NCBI GenBank assembly: GCA_001600095.1
Contig: BCIX01000001.1
Coordinates: forward strand, 1,426,001 to 1,490,000
Reading direction: 5' to 3'
Source of the DNA: Bullera alba
Taxonomy: Eukaryota > Basidiomycota > Tremellomycetes > Tremellales > Bulleraceae
Length of the DNA stretch: 64,000 nucleotides
Shown: piece after piece, positions 47,473 through 60,528 of the stretch
How the letters are laid out: the number at the start of each line of letters is the position of its first letter
Numbering within the stretch: the stretch's first letter is position 1
The notes under the pieces: model-generated
Seen by the model: the letters and a program-made list of their open reading frames with translations, nothing else
Databases searched by the model: none
What the model was told of the DNA's origin: nothing
Program-made: the position numbers and the translations under genes

Positions 47473-50218
47473 CTATCGCCTGACGACGGGTGCTGGCGTT
47501 CGCTTGGCGGCGGGCTCGGATCGTCGCGTTGGCTGGTCGAGACCGGCTCCACAGGCAGAAGCGGGGACGGGCAAATCGGCAGCAGAGTACTCTGGCGGGT
47601 AAGAGCATCCTGCGATTGGGGCATAAGCCTGTCTGTTGTCTGCGGGGTTCTGCCATCCGTCTCCAGCGTCGATGGAATCGCCGTTGGCTTTGGTGAAGGT
47701 AGGAGCGGGCATGGTGACGGGCGAACCGGTCTGAGTGTATTGTGGCAAGTTTGTCATTTGTCCAGCGGGGACATTGGTGAATGAAGCTGGGGGCCAAGTG
47801 TAAGCAGCGGTCTCGGCCGGGGCGATAGTGCCAGCGCCAGGTCCACCAGTCATGTATGGCGCAGAGTAGGTGCCGTCAAAGTTGGGACCAACAACACCAT
47901 CCTCGGCGCAGGTACCAATAGCCATTCGGGGGTCGTTGGGGATCCATCCCTCTCGGAGACCGAGTCGGTAGTGCCAGAATGGGTTGGGCTCGGGGATCGA
48001 GCCGGTCGAGTTTCCGATCCTCCATGTCCAGAAGAAGAAGTTCTGGAGAGCGTCCATCTCAGCCATGACAAAGTGTCTCAAGTTGTCCTTTGTTGCCTGG
48101 TCCCACTGAGTCCAGTCGTTCCAGAACGCACAGGTCAAAGCACCTCGTGGTCCGGTGTAGCCGTCGAAGGTGCCGTCGTATCGAGATCCAGCGCCGACTC
48201 GGTTGACCCATTGACCACAGTCGTTGGAAGCGGCAGACCATTCACCGGCACTGTTGACACCAAACTGGTTCGAAGTTCGGTTCGTACCCTCGGCCCACCA
48301 TTGACAAGGCGTTCGAGAGATCTCGGCGAAAGTGCCCTGGGGTTGATCACCAAAGGCCATGTATGGGTGCTGGTCAAGCGCAAGCCGGTCGGCTCCGGGT
48401 AGGAAGTCCTGCCACTGCTGGATACCGAGGAAACCGTCGTGCATCGACAGGTAAGGTCCGTTGCCCTCTCCGATACCGGTGATCTCTCGGATCATTCGGT
48501 AGGTCTCGAGGTAGAAGGCACCAACCTCGTTCTTGCCGATGGCTCCAGCATTGGGCTCGTTGATGAAACCGAACATGGGGATGACGGGAGCGTACTCGGG
48601 TTGGATCATGAACTGAGTGAGGGTTCGGATAATGTCCAGAGATCGCTGAGCGTTGGCAAGACCCATGATACCGCTCATCCAGTTGATCGAACCCAATCGA
48701 CCAGAGTGGTTCCAACCGTTTTGCGAACCTGGGACGGTGTGGAGATCGAAGTTGATTCGGATTCCGTATTTCCTTGCCCAGCCGATAGCTCGGAGGACAT
48801 AGGTCCAGGAGACTCGCTCGAGGTATGGCTCCTCGCTCGAAGTTGCGACGGCCCAGTGGCCAATAGGCAGACGGATCCAGTTGAGACCGGCAGAGACAAT
48901 CTCGACAAAGTCACGCTCAGTGATGAAAGTCTCGTAGTGCTCCGTCATGGCGGCGGCGAGGTTGTCGCCCATGTTCTGAGAAAGGGTGTACTCGTCGATA
49001 GCAGTCTGGCCGTTGGCGCCAGTGGCGTAAGTTTCGTAGAGACCGGGAACAATGAAAGGCTCAGTGTCGAGCCATCCACCGAGGTTGACACCGTAGATCT
49101 TGTCGACACCCCATGTCCAGTTCTGGTTCAGGGCAGGAGACCAGGATTGAGCCTGAGCTTCGTTCTGGAGAGGGATGGTCAGCTATGTGATCCGGTGCGG
49201 CTAAACGCAGCTGACTCACGTTGAAAGGGTTTTCTGGGTCGTATACCCATTTACCGCCGTGAGGGTTGTCGTAAGTCATGGTCGTACCGTCTGCAAGGGT
49301 GATGAGCGAGCCTTGGATACCGGTCGTCGGTAGCGCGGAAGTGGTAGCAGAAGGTCGAGCAGACTGCGTTGGCGATCCGGATCTTGAGCTTCCACCTCCG
49401 GCAGCCGCACCGCTGTTGCCACCGGCGTTCGAGCTGTTGTTGCCATCCTTGCCGACGGTAAGACTGGGAGCGATAGTCAGCGAGAGTGTCACACGACCTA
49501 TAACCTAACTCACCCGACACCCAAACCGACACCGAGACCGACAACGATGAGAGCCGCTACACCGAGACCAACCCAGAGCCATGTCCTGGACTTCTTCTTG
49601 TAAGGACTTGGAGCCCAAGCTGGCTTCTCGCTCAGACCGGCGGCGCCAAGACCGGCTGCTCCGCCAAGAGCACCGGCAGGGGCAATGTGACCCTGTCCAT
49701 CGTCCTCCTCCGATGTTGATAGCCTGTCGTCGGAAGCGTTGTTCCACCCGACAGATGAGTGTGCGAGGTTTGATTGGCCACGGGGAGCACTGGGTCGTCG
49801 ACCAGCCTAAGGGTTGAATGATCAGTCCAATGATTCTCCGGGGACGGCATGCACGAACACTCACCTCGCCTGCGGCGGCACCTGCAGCGGCAGCGAGAGC
49901 TGCGTTACTTCCCCAACTGTTCCTGTTGCCACCGGTTGCTAACGAGGAATACGTCGAGTCTCTCGAGATGATGGATGGGGCGGGCATGAAAGAATCTCTG
50001 TTGCTGAGCATTCTGGAAGTCTCGGTCTGCTCGGGAGAAAGGTAGGAAGAGCTTGGAAGGTTTCGACCTGATAAACCAGAGTAACCTTCACCTCCTGCCG
50101 TCTCGCTGAGCGAGGGCGAAGGTGGGTTGAGCCGTGGCGAGGTGGATGTAGCATTGGGTACTGCCGAGTAGGAGGCTGCCGAGGCGTTGATGGGAGAGGG
50201 TTTAGTTGGAGACACCAT
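47473..50218 (-). CDS. Membrane-anchored GH5 exo-beta-1,3-glucanase
   Basis: MVSPTKPSPINASAASY starts a Ser/Pro-rich cytosolic N-terminus of about 200 residues. A single transmembrane helix (TWLWVGLGVAALIVVGLGVG) follows, preceded by basic KKSR, giving a type II topology with the catalytic domain outside the cytosol. A Gly/Ser/Thr linker leads to the GH5 catalytic domain: KIYGVNLGGWL, NWIRLPIGHWA, INFDLHTVPGSQNG, FINEPN (acid/base Glu), LDQHPYMAF and GEWSAASNDC (nucleophile Glu). It probably trims wall beta-1,3-glucan. A long C-terminal tail is Pro/Ala-rich and ends in basic residues (TPAPVVRR). Three introns in the N-terminal half; the rest is one exon. Confidence 0.92.
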
Positions 50219-52948
50219 GTTGGCGCTTGTCGACTGATCGCGACGGGAGGCTAGGATGGGGTCTTATCCTAGGAAAGTGGGAAAGAAGGGAAGAAGAGGG
50301 GGCGGGGCAGGGTTGCCAGCGTTGTGAGGTTGTTTATATGACGAGCCCGGGAAGGTATTGCAATGTCGACCAGGGTTGCCTTTTTGACCCCGACGAGTGG
50401 TACCGAGAGTGTGAGAGCCTCGTGTTTCGACTGGGCTAGCTCGTGAAATATCACGAGGCAAGGGAAGACCTTGTTGTTCTAGTAGCAAGGTCAGCTATAG
50501 AGTTTTTCGCTTCACGACGATCACAGTTGAATCATAGAGGCGGTGGAGATGTGGAGAAAGGAGTCTAGCAGAGTTCTGATCGTCGAGAAGGAGCAAGAAG
50601 GAGGATGTGATGCGGGGTTGAAAGGAACGCTCAAATGCTCCGAGTCCGGGGCGTCGGATCAAACACTGCTCCTGGTCGCCACATGTCGCCACATTACTCA
50701 CAGTCGGTGCCTTTGGTCGAGCGATGCTATAGTTACCGTTGCGGCGAGGAATCTCGATGTCGATGGTCGACGATTACAATGTTTCGAAGAGAGGTGAAAG
50801 CGAATGTTTACGCTGAACTGCCAAGTCGTCTGCTTTGACGGACCGATCTGATGTTGTGACTTGTGACCGTGTATGCACTCGTCTGTTCGACGTTGATGTT
50901 GAGAGTGTTGTCAATGTTTCCGAACGCCCCGTGATCAAAGCATGACGAAGAGACTCGGATTGACACCCGAGCTCGTCTTATAAGATCGCTTGGTATGTCC
51001 TGATCGATGGGTTGCCCACTATGTCTTGGCCCTTTTTTCCATCCCGCATAGATATCCGAAGCCTAGGGACACCGGGAAGCTAAGGCAAAGGGCCGAGCGG
51101 AGGCCACAGCCCACAAGGTTGGCATTACGGCTTGCATACACTCGGGATGTCGTACTCTTCGTGGGCTATGCAAGTGGGAGAGTGTTTGTTACAGCATTGA
51201 GCAGGATGAGGAAGGGGGAAGGACTGAGGAGGACCGCACTGGCGCACAGAGTCGCAGAGCGGCCGAAGGAGGGGCACTCGGCGCGTGCCCTGTTGGCGTA
51301 CAGATCCATAGACGTTGTTTCAGGCCTCCATATCAAACAGCCTCAAACAGCAGCACGAGTGACCATGGGCCCGGGTGCATAGATGCTGGGAAAGCGTCCA
51401 AGCGAGCTTTGTATGGCCGGCTGTAGCCTAATAGTATTCGTCGACACTCGTCGACAGCTTCTTTGACATTGGACTTACGGCTGCATGGTTCGAAGGACAA
51501 ACGGCTGAACGTCCCTCGGCCTGCTCCTTTGGCCCCCGGCTCCCCTTTTCGACTCTTGAGAAAGCGGTGCTCAAACTATTTCACGGCCTGTTACGGCCTT
51601 GTATCCCCTTACACTAGGCAATTTAAGAGTTCATCTAGTACGGGGCCAAGAGCGTCTTGGTCTTCTCTGTCTTCTTCTGCAACAGGGCGCGTGATCAGAG
51701 GAGTCGTCTTCACTGATCCTCAAACAGCTCAGGTCCGACACATCCCGCTCAGGCCCGCTCAGGTACACCGTATCAGGTTGCGTCGGCCTTTTACTCCGGG
51801 AAGACGGGGCGTCAATTGGCGCCTATTGGCATTGGATAGCTGTCTCATCACAATACCTGCTGCAGTGCTGAGTAAGGCTGAGCCGCTTCACAGCTGCAAG
51901 GCTGAGCGCAGACTGCAGGGTAAGGAATAGCAAATGGCTCTCTACAGCTCTCTATATAGCACAGACCGGCATGTAGGCAGAGGCAGCCAGTACAGGTCGG
52001 TACCCGGTCCCATGTCCGAGCAGGCCCGAGAGCGTGAAGAAGATGCATGTTCAGCGGGATCTCAATTTGTCAAGTGGGGATCTCAAGGCGCTGCACGACT
52101 CGCATGTGTACAATGAGGGCACGAGAAGAAGCCTATCCTATATCAGGTACGGGAGCGTACACGGGCGATTGCAGCGCCGAACGAGCGGGCTACAGCAGGC
52201 TGCAGCTTCGTCAGGAGTCTACGTAAGACGGCGGCCCGAACAGCACCTGGGTCGATCGGATACCTCGTCGCTGGAATCGGTGTCCTCGCCGCATCGGCAG
52301 TGTGCCAGTGTTGGTCATGTCAGCGATTCGAGAGGGAGTATGCAGTGAAGGGCGACGGCAGCATCAACAGTTCGCCCTATCACCATGCCAGCAGCATCAT
52401 CCCAAAATCCAAATGAGGTTTCTTCCAGCTGTGAAACGTGAGATACTTAGCCACTGCCCAGGGTAAGCGCAAGCCGTGCCAGATTGTTTAGACTGCTGAA
52501 AGTGAGAGAGCCGTTTCGCTCGCATCGATCTGGTATGGGCTTACACTCGCTGACAGTGTTGATCTAGGCAGCATCTTGAATCACTCGGCCCACTGATCCA
52601 GTCGTTATTGGTTGTATCCCGATAACGCGCTGATCGACTCGACTAACATCAATCTGCTAATGTCTCCACGGCTGCTACATACCATTTAAACGGACCTCTC
52701 GAGGAGCTTGACATAGGTCACGACTGGCGAGGAGGTTTATAAGTCAATGGGGAAACTTCACCTTACTGACACGAGACCGGCAGCACCGCAGCAAGACATG
52801 AAACCCAAGCCTGACTGCAGCTTGTTTAGGTTGTTCAATGCGATTTTCATCTGTTCGATCCCTATCACACGAGTACGACTCGATGTCGCACCACACCCCG
52901 TACTGGCCATCTTCCCGCTATCACAACACATCCGTCTCAACGCCTCCT
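50219..52948. other. Gene-poor stretch of 2.7 kb
   Basis: The longest stretch here without a recognisable gene. Open frames at 50990-51382 and 51463-51930 lack motifs and splice partners and have rare-looking Arg/Ser/Ala composition. I find no tRNA-like box or 5S rRNA match, and no long terminal repeats. Near 51735-51775 a CTCAGGCCCGCTCAGG direct repeat occurs. Confidence 0.35.
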
Positions 52949-53974
52949 CTAGTGGTGGTGGTCGTCGTGGTGCTCTAGGAGGGACTTGTCACCCTGGAAG
53001 TCGAGGGTGTAGACTATTGTCGGGGGTCAAGTGTTAATTACATGTACTCCGCTAAGACGTGACGGCGTTCAACTCACCACAGCCGCATTCGTTGCATCGG
53101 TTGTGCTTCCTCGAGACCTCACATCGGATCCAGTTGGTGTCGTGCGAGTCGGCAGGGAAGCCAGTGCAGCCGACAATTCGTTCAGGGTACTGCGGGCCAG
53201 TACATATAGTGGATTGGTAGGACATGTAAAGGTTGGTGAATGGTGTGTATGGGAGGGTTGGTGAATGATGTGTTGCGAGGTTGTACAAGATAGCGGAGAT
53301 TAAAGAAGAGCGAGAAAGACACAATACATCAATATATGCCTTGTACCCAGACAGGATCACACTTACCAGAGTGAAGATAGGGATTGGCGACTCGAGTGTG
53401 CCCATTCTCGTCATCTCGGGGGCCTTGTTGTCGAAGACGTCGACACCGAGCAAGTCACCCAACAGCTCCAATCGCTCGATACCGGTAGCCTGCTCCTCGC
53501 TAAAACCCATGTGTTAGCTGCGTGCATGATTTCACTTGAGTCGCATATCCGGACAGAGGAATTGTAGGGCAATCGCTCCGGAGAGCCCTGATACCGAGCG
53601 TCCATGCCTTCCATCTTGAACATGATGCCAACTTTGCCAGCGATTGAGACAACACCTGCACGTCTCCACATTGCGTCCTCTTGCTCGACCAATATGGTTT
53701 ACGAAGCCAGTCCGCCATCATATCTGATTCCTCATACTCTACCGTTTCGAGCCCCCAGTGCAGTTCTATGTTGGCTCCTCTAGTGACACTATACTCACTC
53801 GGTTGGAACTTCTCCGGCTTTACCACCTGGACCATACAATTGAGGAGGGACAGGTCCTCCAGCTTTCCTCAACATGGTGGACGCAAATGACCTAATTGGC
53901 ATAGCCTTGGTTGGCCTGACGGGAGCAATAGCTCGCAGAGGCAGCGCCTTGAAAGATCGGAGGACGGAAGCCAT
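52949..53974 (-). CDS. COX4: Cytochrome c oxidase subunit COX4 (mammalian Vb type)
   Basis: A nuclear-encoded peripheral subunit of complex IV facing the matrix. The presequence MASVLRSFKALPLRAIAPVR is followed by MPIRSFAST; both are acid-free and Arg-rich. Mature blocks are LYGPGGKAGEVPTD, GIERLELLGDLLGVDVFD and MGTLESPIPIF. The zinc-binding part has ERIVGCTGFPADSHDTNW and RCNECGCVYTLDF. Four exons; about 162 aa. The first intron (53500-53798) is about 300 nt, six times the local norm, and I see no exon inside it. The last exon ends LLEHHDDHHH, a His-rich tail, at TAG 52949-52951. Confidence 0.93.
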
Positions 53975-54388
53975 CGTGGGTGGTCTTGAGCAGTAAGAGT
54001 TTGTAGATGGGCAATAGCTCTATTATGACAGGTTGATTTTGTGATAGGCTACTTCGTAGGCTGACTCCGGGACCAGTCGCGACGGAATCAAAAGATGGTG
54101 TAAGCTCGGAATGGGCGGGGGCGGGATTATCTCTGGGCAGAGTGGGTGAAGCCGGAGTTATGATGCATGTGGCAGTTGACATGATCCCCTCGCGATCCTC
54201 GATGGGATCGAGCGAAGCCGCGCCTGTTTTGCTTTTCGACAAAGTCAATGTTCATCGCGTAGAATCAGCTCGACATCGGTGTGCTCGATACCAACGTCGA
54301 CAAGGGCCAGGCTATCGCTGAGGCACTCGCCGAGGCACCCTCCTTGGTCCTACCGTGAAACACACAAGTACAGTCACCCCAAAGCACC
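53975..54388. promoter_or_regulatory. Divergent intergenic region between COX4 and the disordered-protein gene
   Basis: 414 nt lie between the two start codons. Both promoters are here by position; no clear TATA box. Confidence 0.35.
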
Positions 54389-57300
54389 ATGTCGAGGACG
54401 CCTTTTCAGCCCGATCCCTCAAAGTGGATCGACACAGCGCCTCGCACTAAGAAGGGTCCGACTCATCGACCCTTGGTTGGTTTTCAGAATTCTTTCGCCA
54501 CACCGCCTTCCAGTACCAAGCGTGGCTCTCCAGTACCGAGTGAGTAGGACTTCAGTCTGGGAAGTGCCCAAAGCACTCTAACATATGCTAAATCCTATGA
54601 CAGAAGCGCGATTAAAAAACGATGACACCCCGACGGTCGGTTACAAACAATCCAAGTTGGGCGGCTACCTCGACACGCCTCCGACCACCACGTCGGAGCC
54701 CAGACGTAAAGGCTTGGAAAAGCTCAGAAAGCCATTGACGGACGAATCGCACTCCAGTCCCAGCGTGTCGACGAAGCCTATAGTGGAAGCGGCGAACTTG
54801 CGCTTGAGGCGTTTCGAGAGAGCTGCGGAGGATCTGGGGAATGACAGTGATCTCGGAGATATCGAGGGTTTGGATCGGACACCATCGGATGAAGCGGGGC
54901 CAAGCTATCGGCCAATGAACGACAGGGAGAGGGCTGTGAGCAAGTCGGATAGTCGCGGACGCGTCGAGGCGAGCGGGATGCGAGGCGCCGGATCGAGAGG
55001 TCTACTGCATTACAACAAATCGAGGACGACGTCGCCTGATGGAGATAGCCAGAGGACAGGAAGGATAACAAGAACACCTTCTCTCGATGTCATGAACGAA
55101 GAGCCGGTTCACAGCATCCCATCGGTCAAGGGTGGCACAACAGCAACACAACGCACCCGAAAGGCCATTCGAAACTTCGACTCCCCTTCGAATCATCAGG
55201 GGTCCGCACGGTCTTCCCGTCTTCGATCACATTCTCCTACGCCTGATCAACATCCTCCTACACCCCAACGAACGCCTGTTCGGCAAGAAGGTCCCCAATC
55301 CTCTTCGCCCGATCTCAGAACACCGTTGCCTCCCGAAGTCATGCAGACGCATCGACGATTGTGTGGACTGAAGCCCAAGCCGGAGCACACCAAGTCTCCC
55401 GCACGCAGACGTCGCTCCCAGCGCAACGTCTCGTCGCCGGCGGGGGCGAAGGCCAAGATTGTTGCCAATGATAAGGAGAACACCGCAGCGCCTATCCGCA
55501 TACCCGCCAAACCGCCAGGTCCAACAAAGCCATTGGTTCAGCTCAGTGACGACGGTACTGGTCAATCGCGTACAGCTCTCAGCCGACAACAGCCAAATAT
55601 CCAAAAGCTATCGAGTCGTTCGACTGCATCTGTAGCTGGACCCGAATCACCATTACGCACGAAGCGCATCACCATCGTTACCTCTCCCCACGGGGTGGAG
55701 GAGCTTGATGCGAATCTGGATCTCGACACATCCTCTCCTCAAGCCATTGCACCGACCACGCCGTGTGTATCGAAAAAGGCACAAGCGCTGTCGCCGCAGA
55801 TCATCACCAGTGTTCGACGAAGCGCTCGCATTCCGCGCGTCACTTCGCAATTGGACCCACATATAATGACCACGCCTAGGAAAGCCAGGGCTAAAGTGTC
55901 CCCTCATCACAAGGTCACACCGCCAAAGAGCCGAACGAAATCGCCGTATGAGATCAAAATGCAGGATCATGCGGAGACGCTCTTCGCTTTCCCGGCTCCC
56001 AGACAACCAGTCTTTGTGCAAGAGGTAGGGGCAGCCCAGCCAGGACGTACTTGGAAGCCAGTGCAAATGGAGGCGGAGACCATCCTCACATGGAGTCTAG
56101 GTGGTGGAGGGAGTCTAGGTGGAAGTGCGGGGGTAGGAAGCGCAACCCAAAGCCGGTACTTTCCTCCGGAACTGGCGAACTCGCAGCCTCAATATGAGTC
56201 TCCGCTGGAAATGGAAGTCGACGAGAAGCACCCACAATTCTTTTCGCGGTCAGGAGGAGGTAGTCAGAGGACATCAACACCACACCGCCCGGAGCCTGTT
56301 CCCCTGCAGCACAGCCAAGCAAAATGCCCCTCGACACTCGCGAATCTGAGTCCTGGGACTGCCAAAACGGAGAGTGTGAGTGTTGCTATGTCGGGTAACA
56401 CTGCGAAGCGATGATGCTGATCAGACTTGGCCAGCTTCCGCAAACAGTCCCTTCGCAATCGTTTCACATGCTATTGCGATCGTCACCTGGACAGTCCAGC
56501 TCCAGTTTCGTCGCATACCCTGTCCAGCCTCTCCAGGAGGAGCGTATCATCAAGCCCAGATCGCCGACATCTTCCCCACTCTCGTCGCCTCCGCTACTGA
56601 CGGAGCCCGCGGACGCCGAGCCTGACGCGGATCCCAAGCAGAAAGCTACACCGACTCGAATCCCAACACCGCCCATGCCGCTTTCCAAGCTGGGTTCTGT
56701 AGGTCACAGGTCGACGAACAAAGCTACGCCTAAAGGTGGTTCTGGTTTGAGTAAATGGTCCACCCTGGATGCGGGTATCCTCTCCGTTCCGATAACCACC
56801 CCTTCACGCCCTGCACCTCCTCAAACGGTGGCTACCAGTTCAAAGGGCAAAGGCAAGAAACGCAAGGTAGACGATGGAGACAGAGAATCACAGACGAAAC
56901 TCGCGGCATACGGGTTTCAGCGTGACCAGCACAAGGGGAAGAGATCAAGGGCTGAGCAATCATTTGACAAACTATGGGAAGAGGAAAAAGATCTTGATCT
57001 GGACGGGGATGACGACACACCGGTCTCGAAGGACGACAAGCAGGGGAACACGACACAAGCTACATCTGGGAAACCACTACAGAGAGTGCCTGAGCCACCT
57101 TACCATCCATTATACCGAGAGGCCGGGATAAGGGAGTTGAAGAAAAGGGATCAGCAGACTCAAGACTCGTCACAGGCTGATCAAGCGAGGAGCGTTCCGC
57201 CTAGAACGAGCGACTCGCAACGCAAGACCACAGGTCACACTGGAGCGGTTGGAAGCAGCGGAACCACTGTCGACTCGAGCAGTCTCTCTTCCAGTATGTC

Positions 57301-57418
57301 GAGTAGTCAGCCGTTCCCTGATGTCACCCGCGACTGGATGGAGGGAATAGCCGAGAGGCGGTTGAGTGAATATGGGAGCTACAACGATGGACCCGGTAGC
57401 CAGGACAGGAGCATTTGA
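54389..57418 (+). CDS. Large disordered nuclear protein with CDK-type, KEN and PIP-like motifs
   Basis: About 970 aa over three exons, beginning MSRTPFQPDPSKWIDTAP. I do not recognise a family. Almost the whole chain is low in hydrophobic residues and rich in Ser, Pro, Thr, Arg and Lys. Many SP/TP sites have basic residues after them (SPARRRR, TPRKARAK, SPLRTKR), fitting CDK substrates. NDKENT is a KEN box, an APC/C degron. GKKRKV is a classical nuclear-localisation signal. Two short segments, KQSKLGGYL and SQTKLAAYGF, resemble PCNA-binding PIP boxes (QxxLxxY) with a weak last position. A conserved-looking block YHPLYREAGIRELKKR lies near the C-terminus. Intron 2 uses the second of two nearby acceptors (GGCCAG near 56439) to keep frame. 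Confidence 0.6.
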
Positions 57419-57662
57419 AGGATTCACGACCTTGTACATGACCATCACGAGGATTAGACTATTGTAAGGCTCACGACCATCAACCATGTATCAATAGTGC
57501 CAGGCTGCAGCTCTGAGCATCACGGGTACAGCCATAGTCAACTTACAAGGTGGTCACTCCACCACGCCAGCACACGCATCACCAGGAATCACCCATAGGC
57601 GGAGGCCTGCCGGGGGCTGCTGCTACATACAAGTAGCTGCTGCTGCCGGGGATGACCATTGT

Positions 57663-57668
57663 CACGTG
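57663..57668 (+). promoter_or_regulatory. CACGTG palindrome upstream of ornithine aminotransferase
   Basis: A perfect CACGTG E-box lies about 230 nt before the CAR2 start, in the 57419-57893 spacer. Such a hexamer is bound by bHLH factors in fungi; use here is inference. A CTTATC (reverse GATAAG) also occurs near 57722. Confidence 0.3.
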
Positions 57669-57893
57669 ATGTTGTTTGACTCCGTCGGCCGGAACCTGGT
57701 AACCGAAACGCGGGACCCCTCGCTTATCAAAGGCTTGGATCTCATGGAGAAGGGGGGATCGACGCAATCGAAGTCCATCTATCTTGTTCTGCAACCTCAA
57801 CTGTCATCAACTCGCCTCTCTGTGTATAGTCAACACAGTACTGTCGATACTTCCACTTCGATCAACTATCCATACAACTTATAGCTCAACACC

Positions 57894-59788
57894 ATGTCGC
57901 CGGTCGCCGTGGACAATCACAACGGACGTGTCGGAAAGGCAAAGTTCTCCACCCAAGAGGTTATGGACCTGGAGCACGAGTACTCGGCCCACAACTACCA
58001 CCCTCTTCCAGTGTGAGTGATACGGTGCAATGATCCGTTGAGCCAGTCTGACCGTTTGCAGCTGCTTCGAACGGGGAGAGGGAGCTCACGTGTGGGATCC
58101 AGAGGGTAACGAGTATCTCGACTTCTTGGCGGCTTACTCGTGAGTCGAGAGTGCATTGGGTGCGCCGCTACGGGACACTGATGTATATGCTCAGAGCTGT
58201 GAATCAAGGCCATTGCCACCCAGAGATTCGTAAGCAGCTTGATCGATCGACAACGTGGCAGTACTGACTTTGATACCAGTGAACACCCTGATCACTCAAG
58301 CATCCAAGCTTACTCTGTCCTCGCGAGCATTCTACTCCTCCAACCTCGGGCCATTCGCCAAGAAGGTCACCGAGCTATTTGGCTTTGACATGGTCCTACC
58401 CATGAACACCGGAGCCGAGGCTGTCGAGACGGCGATCAAGCTCGCGCGTAAATGGGGTTACGAGAAGAAAGGCATTCCAGAAGGCAAGGCCAAGGTCCTT
58501 TCCGTCGAGGGCAATTTCCACGGAAGGACGATCGGTATCATCTCGATGAGCACGGACGAGGAGAGCCGGAAGGGCTTCGGTCCATTCTTGGAGAATGTCG
58601 GTCCAGTGTGGAAAGAGGCAGAGACGGGTGTAATCAGGTACAACAACCCTGGAGATCTCGAGAAGGTTTTGGAGAAGTATGGTGACGAGGTTGCTGCGTT
58701 CTTGGTCGAGCCAATCCAGGGCGAAGCTGGGTAAGTGATATCCTCAGCTGGTATTGTGGTCGTTTTACTGATTGCCGCAATCTAACAGTATCTACGTCCC
58801 AGACGATGGCTACCTTGCTCGATGCCAGGAGATCTGCAAGAAGTACAACGTCCTCCTCATCTGTGACGAAATTCAGACTGGTTTGTGCAGAACGGGTAAG
58901 ATGTGAGTATTGCCGAGTTCAGAGTCCAGGGAGATCGCTGATTCCAGCCAGGCTTTGCTACGAGTGGGACAACATCAAGCCAGACATGGTCATCCTGGGT
59001 AAAGCGCTCTCGGGCGGTAGTGAGTGAATGTCGTATGTTCAGTGTGGGATACGCCTGAAGCTGTGTACCAGTGTACCCTGTGTCGTGTGTCTTGTCCAGC
59101 AAGGAGGTCATGCTGTGCATCAAGCCCGGAGAGCACGGCTCTACGTATGGAGGGTATGTCGCAATCAGTACGCGTATTATAAGCTGTACCTGACGACTTC
59201 GCCCAGTAACCCACTTGGCTGCGCTGTCGCTATGACCGCACTCGACGTCTTGATCAAGGAGAACCTCGCCGAGCGATCACAAAAGCTTGGAGAGATTTTC
59301 AGGTCGGAGCTCAAAGCCTTGAACAGTCCCTTCATCAAGATCATCCGTGGACGAGGTCTATTCAACGGTGTGGTCATCGACGAACACCAGAGCAAGAAGG
59401 GAAGGACCGCCTGGCAACTGTGTCTGTTGATGAAGAGCAAGGGGTGAGTGTACAGCCTGCTTGAAGCATGGTCAATACTGATTGATTCGACCTAGGCTGC
59501 TCGCAAAGCCTACACACGTTAACATGTGAGTTGTTTGTGGCTGCACAAAGAGTGTATTGCTGACCGACGCATAGTATTCGATTCGCACCACCACTTGTCA
59601 TTAGCGAAGCCGATGTGAGGAAGGCTGTGGGAATCATCAAGGAGTCGCTGGAGGAGTTTGACACGGTGAGTATCCAAGATCCCGCTTGTGGCCAGCTGGC
59701 AACGCAGCTAAACTACCACGTCCAGATCGACCACATTCCAGGAGACGAGGGAGATGAACACGACACCAAGATCGAGCTTGAGGATTAA
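57894..59788 (+). CDS. CAR2: Ornithine aminotransferase
   Basis: PLP enzyme converting ornithine and 2-oxoglutarate to glutamate semialdehyde and glutamate in arginine breakdown. [19 protein letters not shown] leads into [11 protein letters not shown] and [18 protein letters not shown]. After several exons come [62 protein letters not shown] and [10 protein letters not shown], where the Lys forms the PLP Schiff base. GSTYGG and [15 protein letters not shown] follow, then RGRGLFNGV and [11 protein letters not shown]. No mitochondrial presequence or C-terminal peroxisomal signal is visible (ends KIELED), fitting the cytosolic fungal enzyme. About eleven introns, several exons under 40 nt. Confidence 0.95.
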
Positions 59789-60040
59789 TACTGGATACGC
59801 CGAGTTGTAACGCCTGATGCTATGCTTAGCGACAAACATCTCCTCGCAACGAATTTATGTGCTTGACAACCATGCATCAATGTAACTTAACCCAATGTAA
59901 CTCGACGACGGAAAGACTGACTGTAGCTATGTTTCATCGATCAGCATGCCTACTCCGCAACTTCTGACCAACTCATATACATACCGTCTCCCTGCCTTTG
60001 TCCTAGCGGCCCCTCCATGCACGCTGGAAGATCGCTTACT

Positions 60041-60528
60041 ATGCCACGACGAGCACCACCCTCACATATCACCTTGCTCCCAGCTCATATCCCAACTCCT
60101 CGTAAGTGCCGCCACAAGCCCCAAGCCAATTTGAAGCTGATGTAGCCAAATATCAGCACGAGGAGCGCCAAAGTACTTTCTACCACTCGTTCCCATTCCC
60201 CTTCCCACCAACCCATCCATACCGAGGAAGCACTCCTCCCACTCTGATGGGAACTACGGAGTTGGCCCCACAAACGACCTCGGCGACATCCTTGTCAGTT
60301 CAAGTCTCAATCTGGCAACAGGCACGAGTAGAACAGGAACGCAGGTACCATCACAAGCGCCGACGCCTCCGTGGCTCCGATCAGGCGGATTTGATCCGGA
60401 GCACAGAAGGAGGATATCAGACACAATTCAGCCGCCACCCTTGGCAATCACAGTCGCCAACGCAAATATCCTCATGGAAGCCGGACACACCAGGTCAAGG
60501 CGATGATGTATGCCGGGCGCTGTTGTAG
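60041..60528 (+). CDS. Small unrecognised protein, about 147 aa
   Basis: ATG 60041 gives MPRRAPPSHITLLPAHIPTP, and a 44-nt consensus intron (60102-60145, GTAAGT to GATGTAG) joins it to KYQHEERQSTFYHSFPF. The rest is Pro/Ser/Gln-rich with a basic run (RRYHHKRRRLR) and ends CRALL. I do not recognise a domain. Support comes from the clean intron that keeps one frame open across it and from the position, convergent with the HMG-box gene. The chain has no membrane segment. It could be a spurious frame in a 3' region. Confidence 0.4.

Noticed and set aside
51463..51930. 155-codon plus-strand frame in the gene-poor stretch
   Set aside because: No recognisable domain, and residue composition typical of chance frames in GC-rich DNA.
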